A stretch of DNA of 64,000 bases, from positions 1 through 64,000 of the forward strand of contig JAVKEJ010000008.1 of NCBI GenBank assembly GCA_040221475.1, written 5' to 3'. The notes under the pieces were generated by a model. That model was not told where the DNA came from. It ran no database searches and saw nothing but the letters and a program-made list of their open reading frames with translations. Positions 16,853-25,738 of this stretch are shown piece by piece. Source of the DNA: WLXB01 sp040221475. Lineage in GTDB: Bacteria > Pseudomonadota > Alphaproteobacteria > Rhodospirillales > Rhodospirillaceae. Positions within the stretch are counted from its first letter, which is position 1. Each line of letters starts with the position of its first letter. The position numbers and the translations under genes were made by a program.

Positions 16853-17704
16853 TCATATTTCCGCCACCGTAAGCAGACGTTCCACAGCGCTGAACGGCAA
16901 TACTGGGCCGTCACGGCAGAGTATGAATGGTCCCAATTGGCAACGGCCGCATTCGCCGATAGCGCACTTCATATTGCGTTCAAGTGATAGATATATATCT
17001 GATAATGCAATATTCTTAGCCGTTAACGCGCGACCGACGAAACGCATCATTACCTCTGGCCCGCAGATGAAGAACTTAGTGTTGGCGGGTTCAAGTTCTA
17101 TCCCGTCCAGAAGTTTAGTCACTAGGCCAACATTTCCAGTCCATGTCTTCCCCGCGCTATCTACGGTGATCCGAACATCAATGGCGCCGTCCGCATTCCA
17201 TTCCGAAAGCTGGCCCTGAAACAGGACCGTGTCGGGAGATCGCGTGCCGTACAGAAGGGTCACGGTCTTATAGTTTTTGCGTTCAGCAAGAATTTCAAAC
17301 AAGAGCGACCGTAATGGGGCGAGACCAAGGCCACCCGCAACAACGACAATGTCGCGGTCCCTTGCCTGATCTAATGGCCATGGTTGACCATAAGGTCCTC
17401 GAATTCCAATAACAGACCCTGGCTGCACTAAAGTAAGCGCTCTTGATACAGCACCAACGTTGCGTACAGTAACAACAAGCTCTTTCGCCAGTGATGGATC
17501 ACCACTCAGGCTAATGGGAATCTCACCGATACCGAATGCATAGGCCATCACGAATTGGCCCGGTGCAAACGCGAATTCTGAATCCGGTATCGGTGCTTCG
17601 AGTCCAATTGAAACGACGTCCGGAAGCACATTTTCGACCCAGCTAACGCGGACGAACTGTGGCGTAAGCGTGTGAATTGCAGAGGGTATGTCAAAGGACA
17701 TCAT
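16853..17704 (-). CDS. hydG: Group 3b hydrogenase gamma subunit, FAD/NAD(P)H oxidoreductase
   Basis: A 283-residue diaphorase subunit linking the hydrogenase to NAD(P)H. It has an N-terminal FAD-binding barrel (about 15-110), a nucleotide-binding fold starting at VVVAGGLGLAPLRSLLFE, and a C-terminal 2Fe-2S motif, CAIGECGRCQLGPFILC. This is the ferredoxin-NADP-reductase-like / PyrK-like arrangement of Pyrococcus HydG. The start overlaps the stop of the cyclic-nucleotide-domain gene (CTATGATG), so the genes are translationally coupled. Confidence 0.92.
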   Translation of the reverse strand: MMSFDIPSAIHTLTPQFVRVSWVENVLPDVVSIGLEAPIPDSEFAFAPGQFVMAYAFGIGEIPISLSGDPSLAKELVVTVRNVGAVSRALTLVQPGSVIGIRGPYGQPWPLDQARDRDIVVVAGGLGLAPLRSLLFEILAERKNYKTVTLLYGTRSPDTVLFQGQLSEWNADGAIDVRITVDSAGKTWTGNVGLVTKLLDGIELEPANTKFFICGPEVMMRFVGRALTAKNIALSDIYLSLERNMKCAIGECGRCQLGPFILCRDGPVLPFSAVERLLTVAEI

Positions 17705-18186
17705 AGGGCACGTAGGGTGTTTGACGCGGAATAGAGGTCTAGCGCCTGGAGTCGTGCGCAGCGCAATCGGTCGACCAGCATGGGGATGAACTGTTTTAAG
17801 AACGCATAGCCGATCTTTGGATCCGCGTCGCTTTTATCCCTTAGGCACTGAGCATCAAAAGCCAAAGCCCGCACAGTCTCGATAACACGGGCGTCGTAGT
17901 CCCACAGGTAAGGAGGAACGAGCCACGACAAGCCAAGGCAATCCCCGGCAGCCAAGGAGTGGAATATGAAACCTCCGCGGCCCGGTATGAAGGTCTCAAG
18001 GGCTACCTGTCCTGACCGGATAAGATAAAAGTGATCGGCAGGTTCTCCTTCCCGGCATATCAAATCGCCTGTTCTAAACACTATGTTGCGGCAACACCCC
18101 GCCAGTGTCGCGAAGATGATCGGATCTACGTCTTTTACGAAGGGATGCTCGCTTACCAAGTCTTCTATGCTACGTTTCTTGTGCAT
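17701..18186 (-). CDS. Cyclic-nucleotide-binding-domain protein inside the hydrogenase operon
   Basis: A 161-residue protein consisting almost only of a cNMP-binding beta-roll (about 25-120: FRTGDLICREGEPADHFYLI, then AAGDCLGLSWLVPPYLWDYDA) and a terminal helix. It has no helix-turn-helix, so it is not a transcription factor. The start at 18186 is chosen because family similarity begins at MHKKRSIEDLV. It overlaps the beta-subunit gene by 17 bp and the gamma-subunit gene by 4 bp. Genes of this kind recur between the beta and gamma genes of group 3b hydrogenase operons. A role as an allosteric or redox-linked regulatory subunit is inference. Confidence 0.8.
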   Translation of the reverse strand: MHKKRSIEDLVSEHPFVKDVDPIIFATLAGCCRNIVFRTGDLICREGEPADHFYLIRSGQVALETFIPGRGGFIFHSLAAGDCLGLSWLVPPYLWDYDARVIETVRALAFDAQCLRDKSDADPKIGYAFLKQFIPMLVDRLRCARLQALDLYSASNTLRAL

Positions 18187-19324
18187 GGTTGACCTCCGGT
18201 TGCTCAGTGGATGTAATCGCCTTTGCTTCCTTCGTAATGTCAATTCCGACTGGACACCATGTGACACAGCGCCCACAGCCAACGCAGCCTAAGGTTCCGA
18301 ACTGGTCGACCCATGTGCTCAGTTTATGACTAAGCCACTGACGGTAACGGGAGCGGCTAGAGGTGCGGATGCTGCCGCCTGCTGCATAAGTGAAGTCGAG
18401 AGAAAAACATGAATCCCAGACCCGCCAGCGCTCGGTATGATCACCATCGAGGTCAGTCCGGTCTTCCATGGTCGTGCAGTAACAGGTCGGGCAAACCATG
18501 GTGCAGTTACCACAAGTCAGGCACCGTTCTGCAACGTCATCCCAATGGGAATGATCTAGGTTGGCACCAATGGCACTCGCTAGGCCGTTTGTGTCCAGGG
18601 TACGTCCCATCTGCTCTGCTGTGCCACGGATTATGCTTTCAACGAGTGAAAGGTCGGATGCGTTGGCAGGTCGCACGGGCAGAGCCGCAATGACGTCTGC
18701 ACCTTTCCTACTCCCGACTTCTATGATGAAATCATGCCGGTCACCATTAAGAACTTCTGTTAAGGCAAGGTCGAAACCGCTGGTCGCCTGCGGTCCCGTT
18801 TTCATTGAGACGCAGAAGCACGTTCCGCCGGCAGAACTACAATTGATTGCAACGATAAAAAGACCATTGCGACGGGTCTTGTACTCTTGATTTTCTCCCA
18901 CCACGGTGTCGAGAATAGCAATGGCGGCCAGGTCACAAGCCCGAACGCCGAAAAACGCGAGTTGACCAGTTTCCGCCACATCTCCGAGTTCAATTGCGAA
19001 GGCGTCACCGGACCGTTTTGCTCGCCATAGGCGCTCTTCTTCTGGGCGAAGAAATTTCTTCCATGACCCCGGCCCATTGGAAAAACCGAAGTAGGCGTTG
19101 TCGTCTCGTTTCTTGATTTGATATGTCGCGGCGTCCTGAACTTCCGTCCATCCACGTGGGAGGGCATCGATAGACTTCAATGGAGCATAGTCAATTGCAC
19201 TATCACGCACTGTGGGTCCGATCACAGTATAACCGAGGCTGATAAGTGCGTTGAATAGCGACTCCAGCGCGTCCGTTGCGAGTAGCCAGCGCGAACCTGT
19301 TTTATATGCATTGGTATTAGACAT
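18170..19324 (-). CDS. hydB: Group 3b hydrogenase beta subunit, 4Fe-4S dicluster protein
   Basis: A 384-residue electron-transfer subunit. Two 4Fe-4S motifs are visible near the C-terminus: CLTCGNCTMVCPTCYC (about 260-275) and CVGCGRCVTWCPVGIDI (about 345-360). Between them is a segment rich in aromatic and basic residues. The N-terminal 250 residues are the typical HydB domain, with a cysteine group around FFGVRACDLAAI and SSAGGTCFCVSM. The ATG at 19324 was preferred to an upstream in-frame start at 19414, because residues before it show no family signal. It is preceded by hypE with about 100 bp between. Confidence 0.88.
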   Translation of the reverse strand: MSNTNAYKTGSRWLLATDALESLFNALISLGYTVIGPTVRDSAIDYAPLKSIDALPRGWTEVQDAATYQIKKRDDNAYFGFSNGPGSWKKFLRPEEERLWRAKRSGDAFAIELGDVAETGQLAFFGVRACDLAAIAILDTVVGENQEYKTRRNGLFIVAINCSSAGGTCFCVSMKTGPQATSGFDLALTEVLNGDRHDFIIEVGSRKGADVIAALPVRPANASDLSLVESIIRGTAEQMGRTLDTNGLASAIGANLDHSHWDDVAERCLTCGNCTMVCPTCYCTTMEDRTDLDGDHTERWRVWDSCFSLDFTYAAGGSIRTSSRSRYRQWLSHKLSTWVDQFGTLGCVGCGRCVTWCPVGIDITKEAKAITSTEQPEVNHAQET

Positions 19325-19423
19325 CGCAGGGAGTACGTCCTCTGTATACCGCAGATCACGACCATTGCTGGTACGATAAATCAGACTTGATTTTGGCGCT
19401 TTGACGCCAATCAAAAAGCCTGC

Positions 19424-20464
19424 TCAGCAGATGCGAGGCAGCGGGTCGTCCTCAAGTTCTTCAAGGAGCCGCTCACCGCCTAACTCGGTTTCGAGGAGTA
19501 CTGCACCAAAACCATCCTCGATTTGCCCGATTATCGCGGCGTCTCGGCCCTGCGGCAAAGTTTGCCACCGACTCAGCGCCTTGTCGGCTTCGTCCTCCGC
19601 GACGATCGCAACAACGCGGCCCTCGCAGGCCAAATAGTAGGGGTCGTAACCGAGAGCATCACAGATGCCTAAGACAGGTTGTTGGACCGGTATAAGAGTT
19701 TCCCATAAGCGGATTCGAGCGCGGCAAGCAACGGAAATTTCATGAGCCACGGTGGCCAGTCCGCCTCGGGTTGGATCCCGCATAAAACGAGTGCCTTTCA
19801 AACTATAAAGAGCTTCGGTAAGCGGCAAAACGCAGGCACAATCTGACTGCAGTGAGCTTGTAAAGCCGAATTCCTCGCGGGCGAACATCACTGCTGCGCC
19901 ATGGCTCCCGACGGGTCCGCTTACTAGCATTTTGTCGCCACGTTGAATATGGTCGAGTCCTAAATTGGCGTCGGCTCGATGACGCCCCACGCCTGTCGTA
20001 ACCAAATAGAGCCCGCCGCCGTAGCCGCGGGGTACGACCTTAGTATCTCCTGCCACCACTTTGACGTTTGCCTGCTCCGCTGCTGCTGCCGCGCTTTGTA
20101 TGATGCGGTCGAGCACTTCCACTTCGAGTCCTTCTTCAATTATAGCGCTTAGGCAGAGATAAAGTGGAGTTGCGCCGACAACGGCCAGGTCGTTGACTGT
20201 TCCGTTGATGGCTAGACTGCCGATGTCGCCGCCAGGGAAAATCAATGGCTGTACGGTGAACCCGTCTGTGGTCACCATAACGTCGGATCCCTGTAGGTGT
20301 AACAGTGCAGCGTCGGTGCTCACATCAAGATTAGGGTTGGCAAGATGACGGACAAAAATTCCGTCAATCAGCTCACGCATTAGACGTCCGCCGTTGCCAT
20401 GGGCGAGGGAGATATGCGTCATGCCTTCCAGCGCGCCGTACCGTTCAGTCGAGGTGTCAGGCAT
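19424..20464 (-). CDS. hypE: Hydrogenase maturation protein HypE
   Basis: A 346-residue ATP-dependent dehydratase of the PurM/AIR-synthase fold. It turns a carbamoyl group on its own C-terminal cysteine into the cyanide ligand for the NiFe site. The N-terminus has ISLAHGNGGRLMRELI, the middle has MRDPTRGGLATVAHEI, and the protein ends in PRIC, the invariant terminal cysteine acceptor. The ATG at 20464 overlaps the hypF stop by 8 bp. It works with HypF, HypC and HypD encoded directly upstream. Confidence 0.95.
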   Translation of the reverse strand: MPDTSTERYGALEGMTHISLAHGNGGRLMRELIDGIFVRHLANPNLDVSTDAALLHLQGSDVMVTTDGFTVQPLIFPGGDIGSLAINGTVNDLAVVGATPLYLCLSAIIEEGLEVEVLDRIIQSAAAAAEQANVKVVAGDTKVVPRGYGGGLYLVTTGVGRHRADANLGLDHIQRGDKMLVSGPVGSHGAAVMFAREEFGFTSSLQSDCACVLPLTEALYSLKGTRFMRDPTRGGLATVAHEISVACRARIRLWETLIPVQQPVLGICDALGYDPYYLACEGRVVAIVAEDEADKALSRWQTLPQGRDAAIIGQIEDGFGAVLLETELGGERLLEELEDDPLPRIC

Positions 20465-22760
20465 CGGCGTATCCCCCAAGAATTTCAATAGTCTGCCCAT
20501 AACTCAGGCCGCCATCGTTGATAGGCATGCGTTCGGGCATATAAATTGGAATGCCGAGGGTTTGACTACGGTCGAATATCTGCTCGATAAGTCTGCGGTT
20601 TTGAAACACGCCTCCGGTCAGCCCAATGGCATCAATGTGATGCCGATCTGCAAGAACACGTGCTTGATCAATGATGGCTGCAGCCAGGGTTGCATGAAAC
20701 ACAGCTGACCGCTCTTTGGATGGGCGCGAGCGGTCCGTAAGTAAAGGCAGAAGCGGGGCCCAGTCGGTCCGTAAGATGCCAGAGCTGTCGTCCTGGAGGG
20801 GAAGCATTATCGCGTCCGCTGAATCCCCTGCGATGGCTTCCAGCATCATCGGTCCGTGTCCTTCGAAACTGGTGGTCTCCAAGCCCAGTATCAAACATGC
20901 CGCCGCGTCGAACAGACGACCGACGGATGTCGTCACGGGAGTGTTGATTCCTGCGCGCCAAGCGTTCCGAGCCGTTACTAAGTGGCGGTGGTTGATCAGG
21001 CTGTTATGCTTTAATTCCCAGCATAAGGCAGCTGCCGAACGCCATGGTTCTCGTCCGGCCTTGTCGCCGCCGGGAATTCTGAAGGGTCTTAGGCTGGCGG
21101 TCCGCCTCCATCCTCCGGGCCGACCAAGTAATGCTTCTCCGCCCCACAAGGTTCCATCTTCGCCAACGCCGATGCCATCCCACGTAAACATCAACCATTG
21201 GTTGAGCTCGGGGTGCTCTCCCGCAAGTGCAGATGCATGTGCATGGTGGTGAAAAACGTGCTGAATCGGTAACCGCTGATCCTCGGCCCAACGTGTGCTG
21301 GGAGAGCTTGGATGCACATCGCAGACCAAGGTTCTTGCGGTGATGCCGTATATTCGCTGCAAATCGGCGGCGACTTGCGCGAGGACTTCGAGACAACGCC
21401 GAGACCCTAAATCCCCGATATGTGGCGATACAACGACCCGATTGTCCCACGCGAGCGCCACAGTCGCTTTCATATGTCCGCCGAGGGCTAGAATGGGTTC
21501 AGGCAATATGCCAGGCAATTTCATTTCCATGGGGCTCCAACCCCGGCCTAGCCGAATTGGCCGGGCCTTTCCGGCAGCCATCGCGAATACGGAATCGTCT
21601 GCTGGTCGCAAGATGGGGCGGTCATGATGCAAGAACACATCCGCTATTGTTGCGAGACGCCGGTCTGCTTCGGTATTGTCTGTCAGCACAGGTTCGCCGC
21701 TAATATTGCCGGAGGTGGCGACGACGGGACGGCCAAAGTCTTCGAGTAAGAGGTGATGTAACGGGCTGTAGGGCAGGAATACGCCAAGACAGTCAAGACC
21801 AGGTGCCAGCAGTGCTGATAGGTCTGAATTTTGTCTCTTTGGAGCTAAGACGATTGGTCGAGCCGAATTCAGGATTTGATAAACGCTGCACCTGTCCAGT
21901 GCAACAGCATCGCGGACGGCAGCTAGACCGTCCTCGCCGGACATCGGAAACATGACGGCCAGGGGTTTGTCAGGGCGATGTTTGCGTGTCCTTAATCGGC
22001 TGACAGCTTCATCGCTGGTGGCGTCACACATGAGATGATAGCCGCCCACGCTTTTAACTGCGGCAATCATCCCCATCCTGAGCGCTTCTACACAAGCCGC
22101 TAAAGCTTCATTTGTATTGTCGAGGCTAATGTTTTCACTGCGGAATAACAGTTTGGGCCCGCACACCGGACAGGCGAGGGGTTGGGCATGAAATCTACGA
22201 TCGCGTGGGTCTTCGTATTCAGCACGGCAGTCATCACAAAGCGGAAACGGTGCCATAGCCGTATTCGCGCGATCATAGGGCAGGTCTTTGATGATTGTGT
22301 AACGCGGGCCACATTGTGTGCAGTTAATAAAAGGATACTTGTACCGGCGTTCTGAAGGATCTTGCATCTCAGACAGACAGTCGGTGCAAACGGAAAAATC
22401 AGGCGATATGTGAGCGTCTTTTGGCCCGTTGTTTAGGCTTTTCCGGATATAGAAAGTGTCACGACCACTGACTCGGATCTCAAAGGTTTCAGTAATCTTC
22501 GGAAGTGCAAGGGGAGGAGCTTCCTTAATTAATGTTTCCTCAAATACTTCAAGAGTCGAAGGAGAACCCTGGGCAAATATAATGACCCGTCCGGATTGAT
22601 TGGTCACGCTCCCACTCACGCCTAAACGCTTGGCCAAACTGTACACAAAAGGTCGAAAACCGACACCTTGCACGCGACCAGTGACAACCATTCTGATCGC
22701 TTTGATGTCGGGCTGCTCAGTGACCTTAAGTGCGGCGCTATCAGTCCGCAGATCGTTCAT
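20457..22760 (-). CDS. hypF: Carbamoyltransferase HypF
   Basis: A protein of about 767 residues that makes the carbamoyl-adenylate used for cyanide synthesis. Domains in order are acylphosphatase (VTGRVQGVGFRPFVYSLA), two zinc fingers built from four CxxC pairs (CTDC, CTQC, CDDC, CPVC), a YrdC-like domain (SVGGYHLMCDAT, LRTRKHRPDKPLAVM) and a C-terminal Kae1-like domain with the metal site HHHAHASALAGEH and GLTGGVFQN. Several in-frame starts exist. The one at 22760 gives a 20-bp overlap with hypD. Starts at 22772 and 22781 are equally possible. Confidence 0.94.
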   Translation of the reverse strand: MNDLRTDSAALKVTEQPDIKAIRMVVTGRVQGVGFRPFVYSLAKRLGVSGSVTNQSGRVIIFAQGSPSTLEVFEETLIKEAPPLALPKITETFEIRVSGRDTFYIRKSLNNGPKDAHISPDFSVCTDCLSEMQDPSERRYKYPFINCTQCGPRYTIIKDLPYDRANTAMAPFPLCDDCRAEYEDPRDRRFHAQPLACPVCGPKLLFRSENISLDNTNEALAACVEALRMGMIAAVKSVGGYHLMCDATSDEAVSRLRTRKHRPDKPLAVMFPMSGEDGLAAVRDAVALDRCSVYQILNSARPIVLAPKRQNSDLSALLAPGLDCLGVFLPYSPLHHLLLEDFGRPVVATSGNISGEPVLTDNTEADRRLATIADVFLHHDRPILRPADDSVFAMAAGKARPIRLGRGWSPMEMKLPGILPEPILALGGHMKATVALAWDNRVVVSPHIGDLGSRRCLEVLAQVAADLQRIYGITARTLVCDVHPSSPSTRWAEDQRLPIQHVFHHHAHASALAGEHPELNQWLMFTWDGIGVGEDGTLWGGEALLGRPGGWRRTASLRPFRIPGGDKAGREPWRSAAALCWELKHNSLINHRHLVTARNAWRAGINTPVTTSVGRLFDAAACLILGLETTSFEGHGPMMLEAIAGDSADAIMLPLQDDSSGILRTDWAPLLPLLTDRSRPSKERSAVFHATLAAAIIDQARVLADRHHIDAIGLTGGVFQNRRLIEQIFDRSQTLGIPIYMPERMPINDGGLSYGQTIEILGGYADA

Positions 22761-23880
22761 TCGTAGGTCCATCTTTACCACTACTATGGGCTAATCCCAT
22801 TGTGCCGCTTGCCCACCAAATACGGCACGCTCCTTCATCTGACACCATGCAGGGTCCGATCGGACGACGCGGCGTACAGGCCCGTCCATAGAGTATGCAT
22901 TCGTTCGGGTAGGCTCGCCCCAGCACAACTTCTGCGCAGGCACACCCTGGCGGCATTCGGCCTGTATCCTCGTCCTGACCGGCATCATCCAGGGCAAACT
23001 GAACCCGCGCGTCATGAGATGCCCATTCGGATCGCAAAGCGAATCCTGATGATGGGATGATGCCGATCCCGCGCCACGGCGCGTCGATGACGGTCATCAC
23101 CGTTTCAAGAACGTGTTGCGCCCGGATATTGCCACCCGGTTGCACCACAGTGGGATAACAATTATCAAGAGTTGGCTTGCCCGATAGGTGTTGCCAAAGA
23201 ACAGAGTAAGATGCCGCCAATAGTGAGTCTGGTGAAAAACCGGCCACAGCAGTCGGTATGCCATGCTGCGAAGGGACAAAGTCCCATTGCTCTGGACCCA
23301 TCACCGTTGCCACATGTCCAGGCGCGATTAATGCGTCGAATCCAGGTGGGGCCGATTCCAAGAGCAGCGCTACGGCCGGCCAAGTCAGGCGCGCGGATAG
23401 CAGGACGAGAAGATTTTTTGGTGGTCCCGCAGCCATCATTGCCGCAATCGGTGCAGTCGTAGTTTCGAATCCTGCGGCAAAGAACAGAACAGTTCGGTTT
23501 GGGTTGATTTCAGCGATTGCGACAGCATCAAGAGGTGATGCAATCGGCCGAATGTCCGCTCCGGCGGCTTGAGCTTGCTGTAAAGAGCGTATGGATTTCT
23601 TTGGTCCGTTTATCGGTACACGCAGCATATCGCCGAACGTCACTAGGATCACATTTTCATTGAGTGCTATGTTGATCGCATGACGTATGTCTTCTTCGGG
23701 ACAGATACAAACAGGACACCCAGGCCCGGGGATAAGCGCGACATTACTCGGTAGTGCAGACCGCAATCCGGCCATTGAAACTGACCGTTCATGGCCACCA
23801 CACACATTCATTATTCGCACAGGTCCGGACATTGGGAGGTCTCGAATCCGGCGTAACCAATCGCTTGCCGAGCCGTTCAT
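22741..23880 (-). CDS. hypD: Hydrogenase maturation protein HypD
   Basis: A 379-residue Fe-S protein that, with HypC, forms the scaffold on which the Fe(CN)2CO unit is assembled. Conserved motifs are seen in order: MNVCGGHE near the N-terminus, PGPGCPVCICP, GFETTTAP, and a cysteine-rich C-terminal half (PPGCACAEVVLGRAYPNEC) that binds the 4Fe-4S cluster. The start overlaps the hypC stop by 4 bp. Confidence 0.95.
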   Translation of the reverse strand: MNGSASDWLRRIRDLPMSGPVRIMNVCGGHERSVSMAGLRSALPSNVALIPGPGCPVCICPEEDIRHAINIALNENVILVTFGDMLRVPINGPKKSIRSLQQAQAAGADIRPIASPLDAVAIAEINPNRTVLFFAAGFETTTAPIAAMMAAGPPKNLLVLLSARLTWPAVALLLESAPPGFDALIAPGHVATVMGPEQWDFVPSQHGIPTAVAGFSPDSLLAASYSVLWQHLSGKPTLDNCYPTVVQPGGNIRAQHVLETVMTVIDAPWRGIGIIPSSGFALRSEWASHDARVQFALDDAGQDEDTGRMPPGCACAEVVLGRAYPNECILYGRACTPRRPIGPCMVSDEGACRIWWASGTMGLAHSSGKDGPTNERSAD

Positions 23881-24155
23881 GCTCCATTTATCCGAGCGAT
23901 GTCATCAGCTATCTCAATGGCTTTATTTTCGTCGCTGTCTGCGATTACCACATCATAGTGCTCCCAGGCCGTGCGGGCTTGCGTTGCTGTAATTTTTTGC
24001 AAGGCGTAACCAACATGGACAACGATATAATCACCTGCCACCAGGGATTCGTCCTGGACCAGAAAAAGGCAAACCCGGCGCTCGACACCCTTGGCTTCGC
24101 AGCGGGCATAACCACCATCGATTTCGACGATCTGCATTGGAAGTCCCAGGCACAT
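23877..24155 (-). CDS. hypC: Hydrogenase maturation chaperone HypC
   Basis: A 92-residue small chaperone starting MCLGLPMQI. Cys2 becomes exposed after Met removal and binds the iron unit shared with HypD and delivered to the large subunit. It is the first gene of the operon hypC-hypD-hypF-hypE-hydB-cNMP-hydG-hydD-hydA-protease-hypA, all leftward with overlaps or short gaps. An FNR/FixK-type box is centred 67 bp before the ATG, so the whole 10-kb operon should be switched on at low oxygen. Confidence 0.95.
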   Translation of the reverse strand: MCLGLPMQIVEIDGGYARCEAKGVERRVCLFLVQDESLVAGDYIVVHVGYALQKITATQARTAWEHYDVVIADSDENKAIEIADDIARINGA

Positions 24156-24215
24156 TCTCGCGTTCCGACAGTGTTAATTCTATTTTTATTCTGAATTGAA
24201 TGACGATCTAGCGAC

Positions 24216-24229
24216 TTGATCTCTGTCAA
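24216..24229 (-). promoter_or_regulatory. FNR/FixK-type box driving the hydrogenase operon
   Basis: TTGAT-CTCT-GTCAA, flanked by C and G to give a longer palindrome, is centred 67 bp upstream of hypC. With a class II arrangement transcription would start near 24181. Confidence 0.8.
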
Positions 24230-24276
24230 GTTGTCTTGCTTTAAGCTAACGAACCTAATGCGTGTTTTGTCCTGTC

Positions 24277-24290
24277 ATGATCGAGATCAA
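24277..24290 (+). promoter_or_regulatory. FNR-type box for the divergent 79-aa gene
   Basis: ATGAT-CGAG-ATCAA has one mismatch to the FNR consensus. It is centred 84 bp before the rightward gene at 24368 and 61 bp from the hypC box, giving a paired divergent promoter region. Confidence 0.6.
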
Positions 24291-24367
24291 CCCTTTCCAA
24301 TATGGTCGGGCTAGAATACAGGGCTTCTACCGCATTCCTTCCGCGAACAAGAATTGAAGGCATAGCC

Positions 24368-24607
24368 ATGCAAAAAGATGAACTCGATCGTGACGAAATC
24401 GCCAAAATTCTTGGTGATGAACGGGAAGATAAGCTTGTTGCAGTGATTTCAACTGGAGCGACAATTGAAGAAATCGAGCGCGCTGTTATCTATGTTAATG
24501 GCGATGGCGACATCCTTGGAAAGCAGGAGCACCCGCTGATTGGCGCAGCAGCAGACGTGTATGACATCCTAGTCCAGGATGATCTTTTTGCTGCGAATGA
24601 TCGATAG
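24368..24607 (+). CDS. Small acidic protein of unknown function (79 aa)
   Basis: A soluble 79-residue acidic protein (DELDRDEIAKILGDEREDKL, then TGATIEEIERAVIYVNGD). It has no cysteines, signal peptide or membrane segment. The pattern suggests an alpha-helical fold with a conserved TGAT turn. The ATG at 24368 has GAAGGC in front and is preferred to an upstream in-frame GTG-type start. It is divergent from hypC and has its own FNR-type box. I do not recognise the family. Confidence 0.65.
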   Translation: MQKDELDRDEIAKILGDEREDKLVAVISTGATIEEIERAVIYVNGDGDILGKQEHPLIGAAADVYDILVQDDLFAANDR

Positions 24608-24650
24608 GACGCTATAAGAGTTCCAGGCAATCAAGTGACGGTTGCAGATA

Positions 24651-24800
24651 TCAATTTTCCGTTTCGGTGGGGTGCGACGTTGGTTCGATCTCTGGTTCGA
24701 TAGAGTTTGGACCATAGGCTTGGTTGGCCCAGGCAAGGAGAATAATAAGTGCAGCAAGCGCCAACGTGACTTGAAGTGCATGCCGGGAACGATCTGTCAT
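24651..24800 (-). CDS. Small single-span membrane protein (49 aa)
   Basis: An open frame of 50 codons encodes a basic start (MTDRSRHALQ), one hydrophobic segment (VTLALAALIILLAWA, about 11-25) and an acidic, Pro/Thr/Glu-rich tail (SIEPEIEPTSHPTETEN). GGAGACG precedes the ATG. It converges with the 79-aa gene. The strong split between basic, hydrophobic and acidic parts favours a real inner-membrane protein. The family is unknown, and no FNR-type box lies at the usual distance. Confidence 0.5.
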   Translation of the reverse strand: MTDRSRHALQVTLALAALIILLAWANQAYGPNSIEPEIEPTSHPTETEN

Positions 24801-25243
24801 TCTGCGTCTCCTATTCGTTAAAAGCTTTTGCAGGCTACTTCACAGCTAACTGTCCAAGCCGCGAAGAAACAGTCGGGCAGGGTTAGGCCGACTATACTCA
24901 CGTCACGTCGTCGAATTCTCTGGACCACTATGACCGTTTACCGTTTCAGTCGCAGGGTAATCTCTCCGCACAATGATTTGACCGCGCCCTTACGCTACCG
25001 TCCGCCAGAGATGCTCCAGACACTTCATAACTGGTCTATCGAACAGGATATTGATTCTCGTCAAACGATTTAGATTGATATCTATATTTCCATAAGGGCC
25101 GGGTGAACGTGATCCGCCGTGCTAACGGTTAACCTTAATCAAGAGTCCGAAGGCTACTGTCCGATAGTGATGCGAGAACAACAACCGTGGCCGGTTGGAA
25201 CTAGCCTTAAAGATTGGGGAACGGGCATATATGGGGAACCATG
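24801..25243. other. 443-bp gap with two FNR/FixK-like boxes
   Basis: No firm gene. TTGAT-TCTC-GTCAA (25051-25064) is a good FNR/FixK box, centred about 187 bp before the DUF2267-like gene. TTAAC-CTTA-ATCAA (25129-25142) is a degenerate copy, centred about 108 bp before it and resembling the box at 9771. A 47-codon frame at 24930-25073 overlaps the first box and is not called. Confidence 0.55.
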
Positions 25244-25738
25244 ATGAGTACAATAGATATTGCAGTTATCAACGATACCGTTCATCTCACCAATGTGTTG
25301 TTGATGGAACTCACGAGCGACGCTGGATGCACGGAGCGGCAGCATACACTGGTCGCATTTCGTGTCGTTTTGCGTGTACTTCGAGACCGGATGATAGTGA
25401 ATGATGCGGTGCACCTTGGAGCGCAGCTACCAACGCTTATGCACGGATTTTACTACGAATCTTGGCACCCAGCCGCAACGCCAAGCCGGGAGTTTAACGC
25501 AGCGGGTTTTCTTGTGCGTATTGAGCGCGAGTTGCACACCGATCCCGAAGTTTCTTTATACGTTTTTGCTTGCCACGGAAAATCACTGTATTGTGGCCTG
25601 ACTAGAATGCTGATGTGGACCCTAACGCGAGTCCAGGAAGCTAAATGTTGGCTAGAAATGGCGGGATGGCTGCCGACGAGCTTAGTGCGTGTGTCGAATT
25701 CATTCGTATGTCCCAATCTGTTAGCTAAGCAGCGGTGA
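25244..25738 (+). pseudogene. DUF2267-family protein with a degraded or diverged C-terminus
   Basis: The first ~95 residues of the 164-residue frame match DUF2267 proteins well: a helical start (NDTVHLTNVLLMEL), FRVVLRVLRDRMIVNDAVHL, then GAQLPTLMHGFYYESWHP and FLVRIEREL. In intact members a second helical repeat follows, ending with an acidic motif before a proline-leucine turn. Here the reading frame instead continues into an unrelated Cys/Trp-rich tail (CHGKSLYCGLTRMLMWTL). Short pieces reminiscent of the expected ending appear in other frames, which suggests frameshifts after about 25545. I call it a probable pseudogene. A functional variant cannot be excluded. DUF2267 genes often accompany low-oxygen stress regulons. 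Confidence 0.55.

Noticed and set aside
24930..25073. 47-codon rightward frame starting MTVYRFSRR
   Set aside because: No ribosome-binding site, no recognisable family, and its 3' end overlaps a good FNR/FixK-type box.
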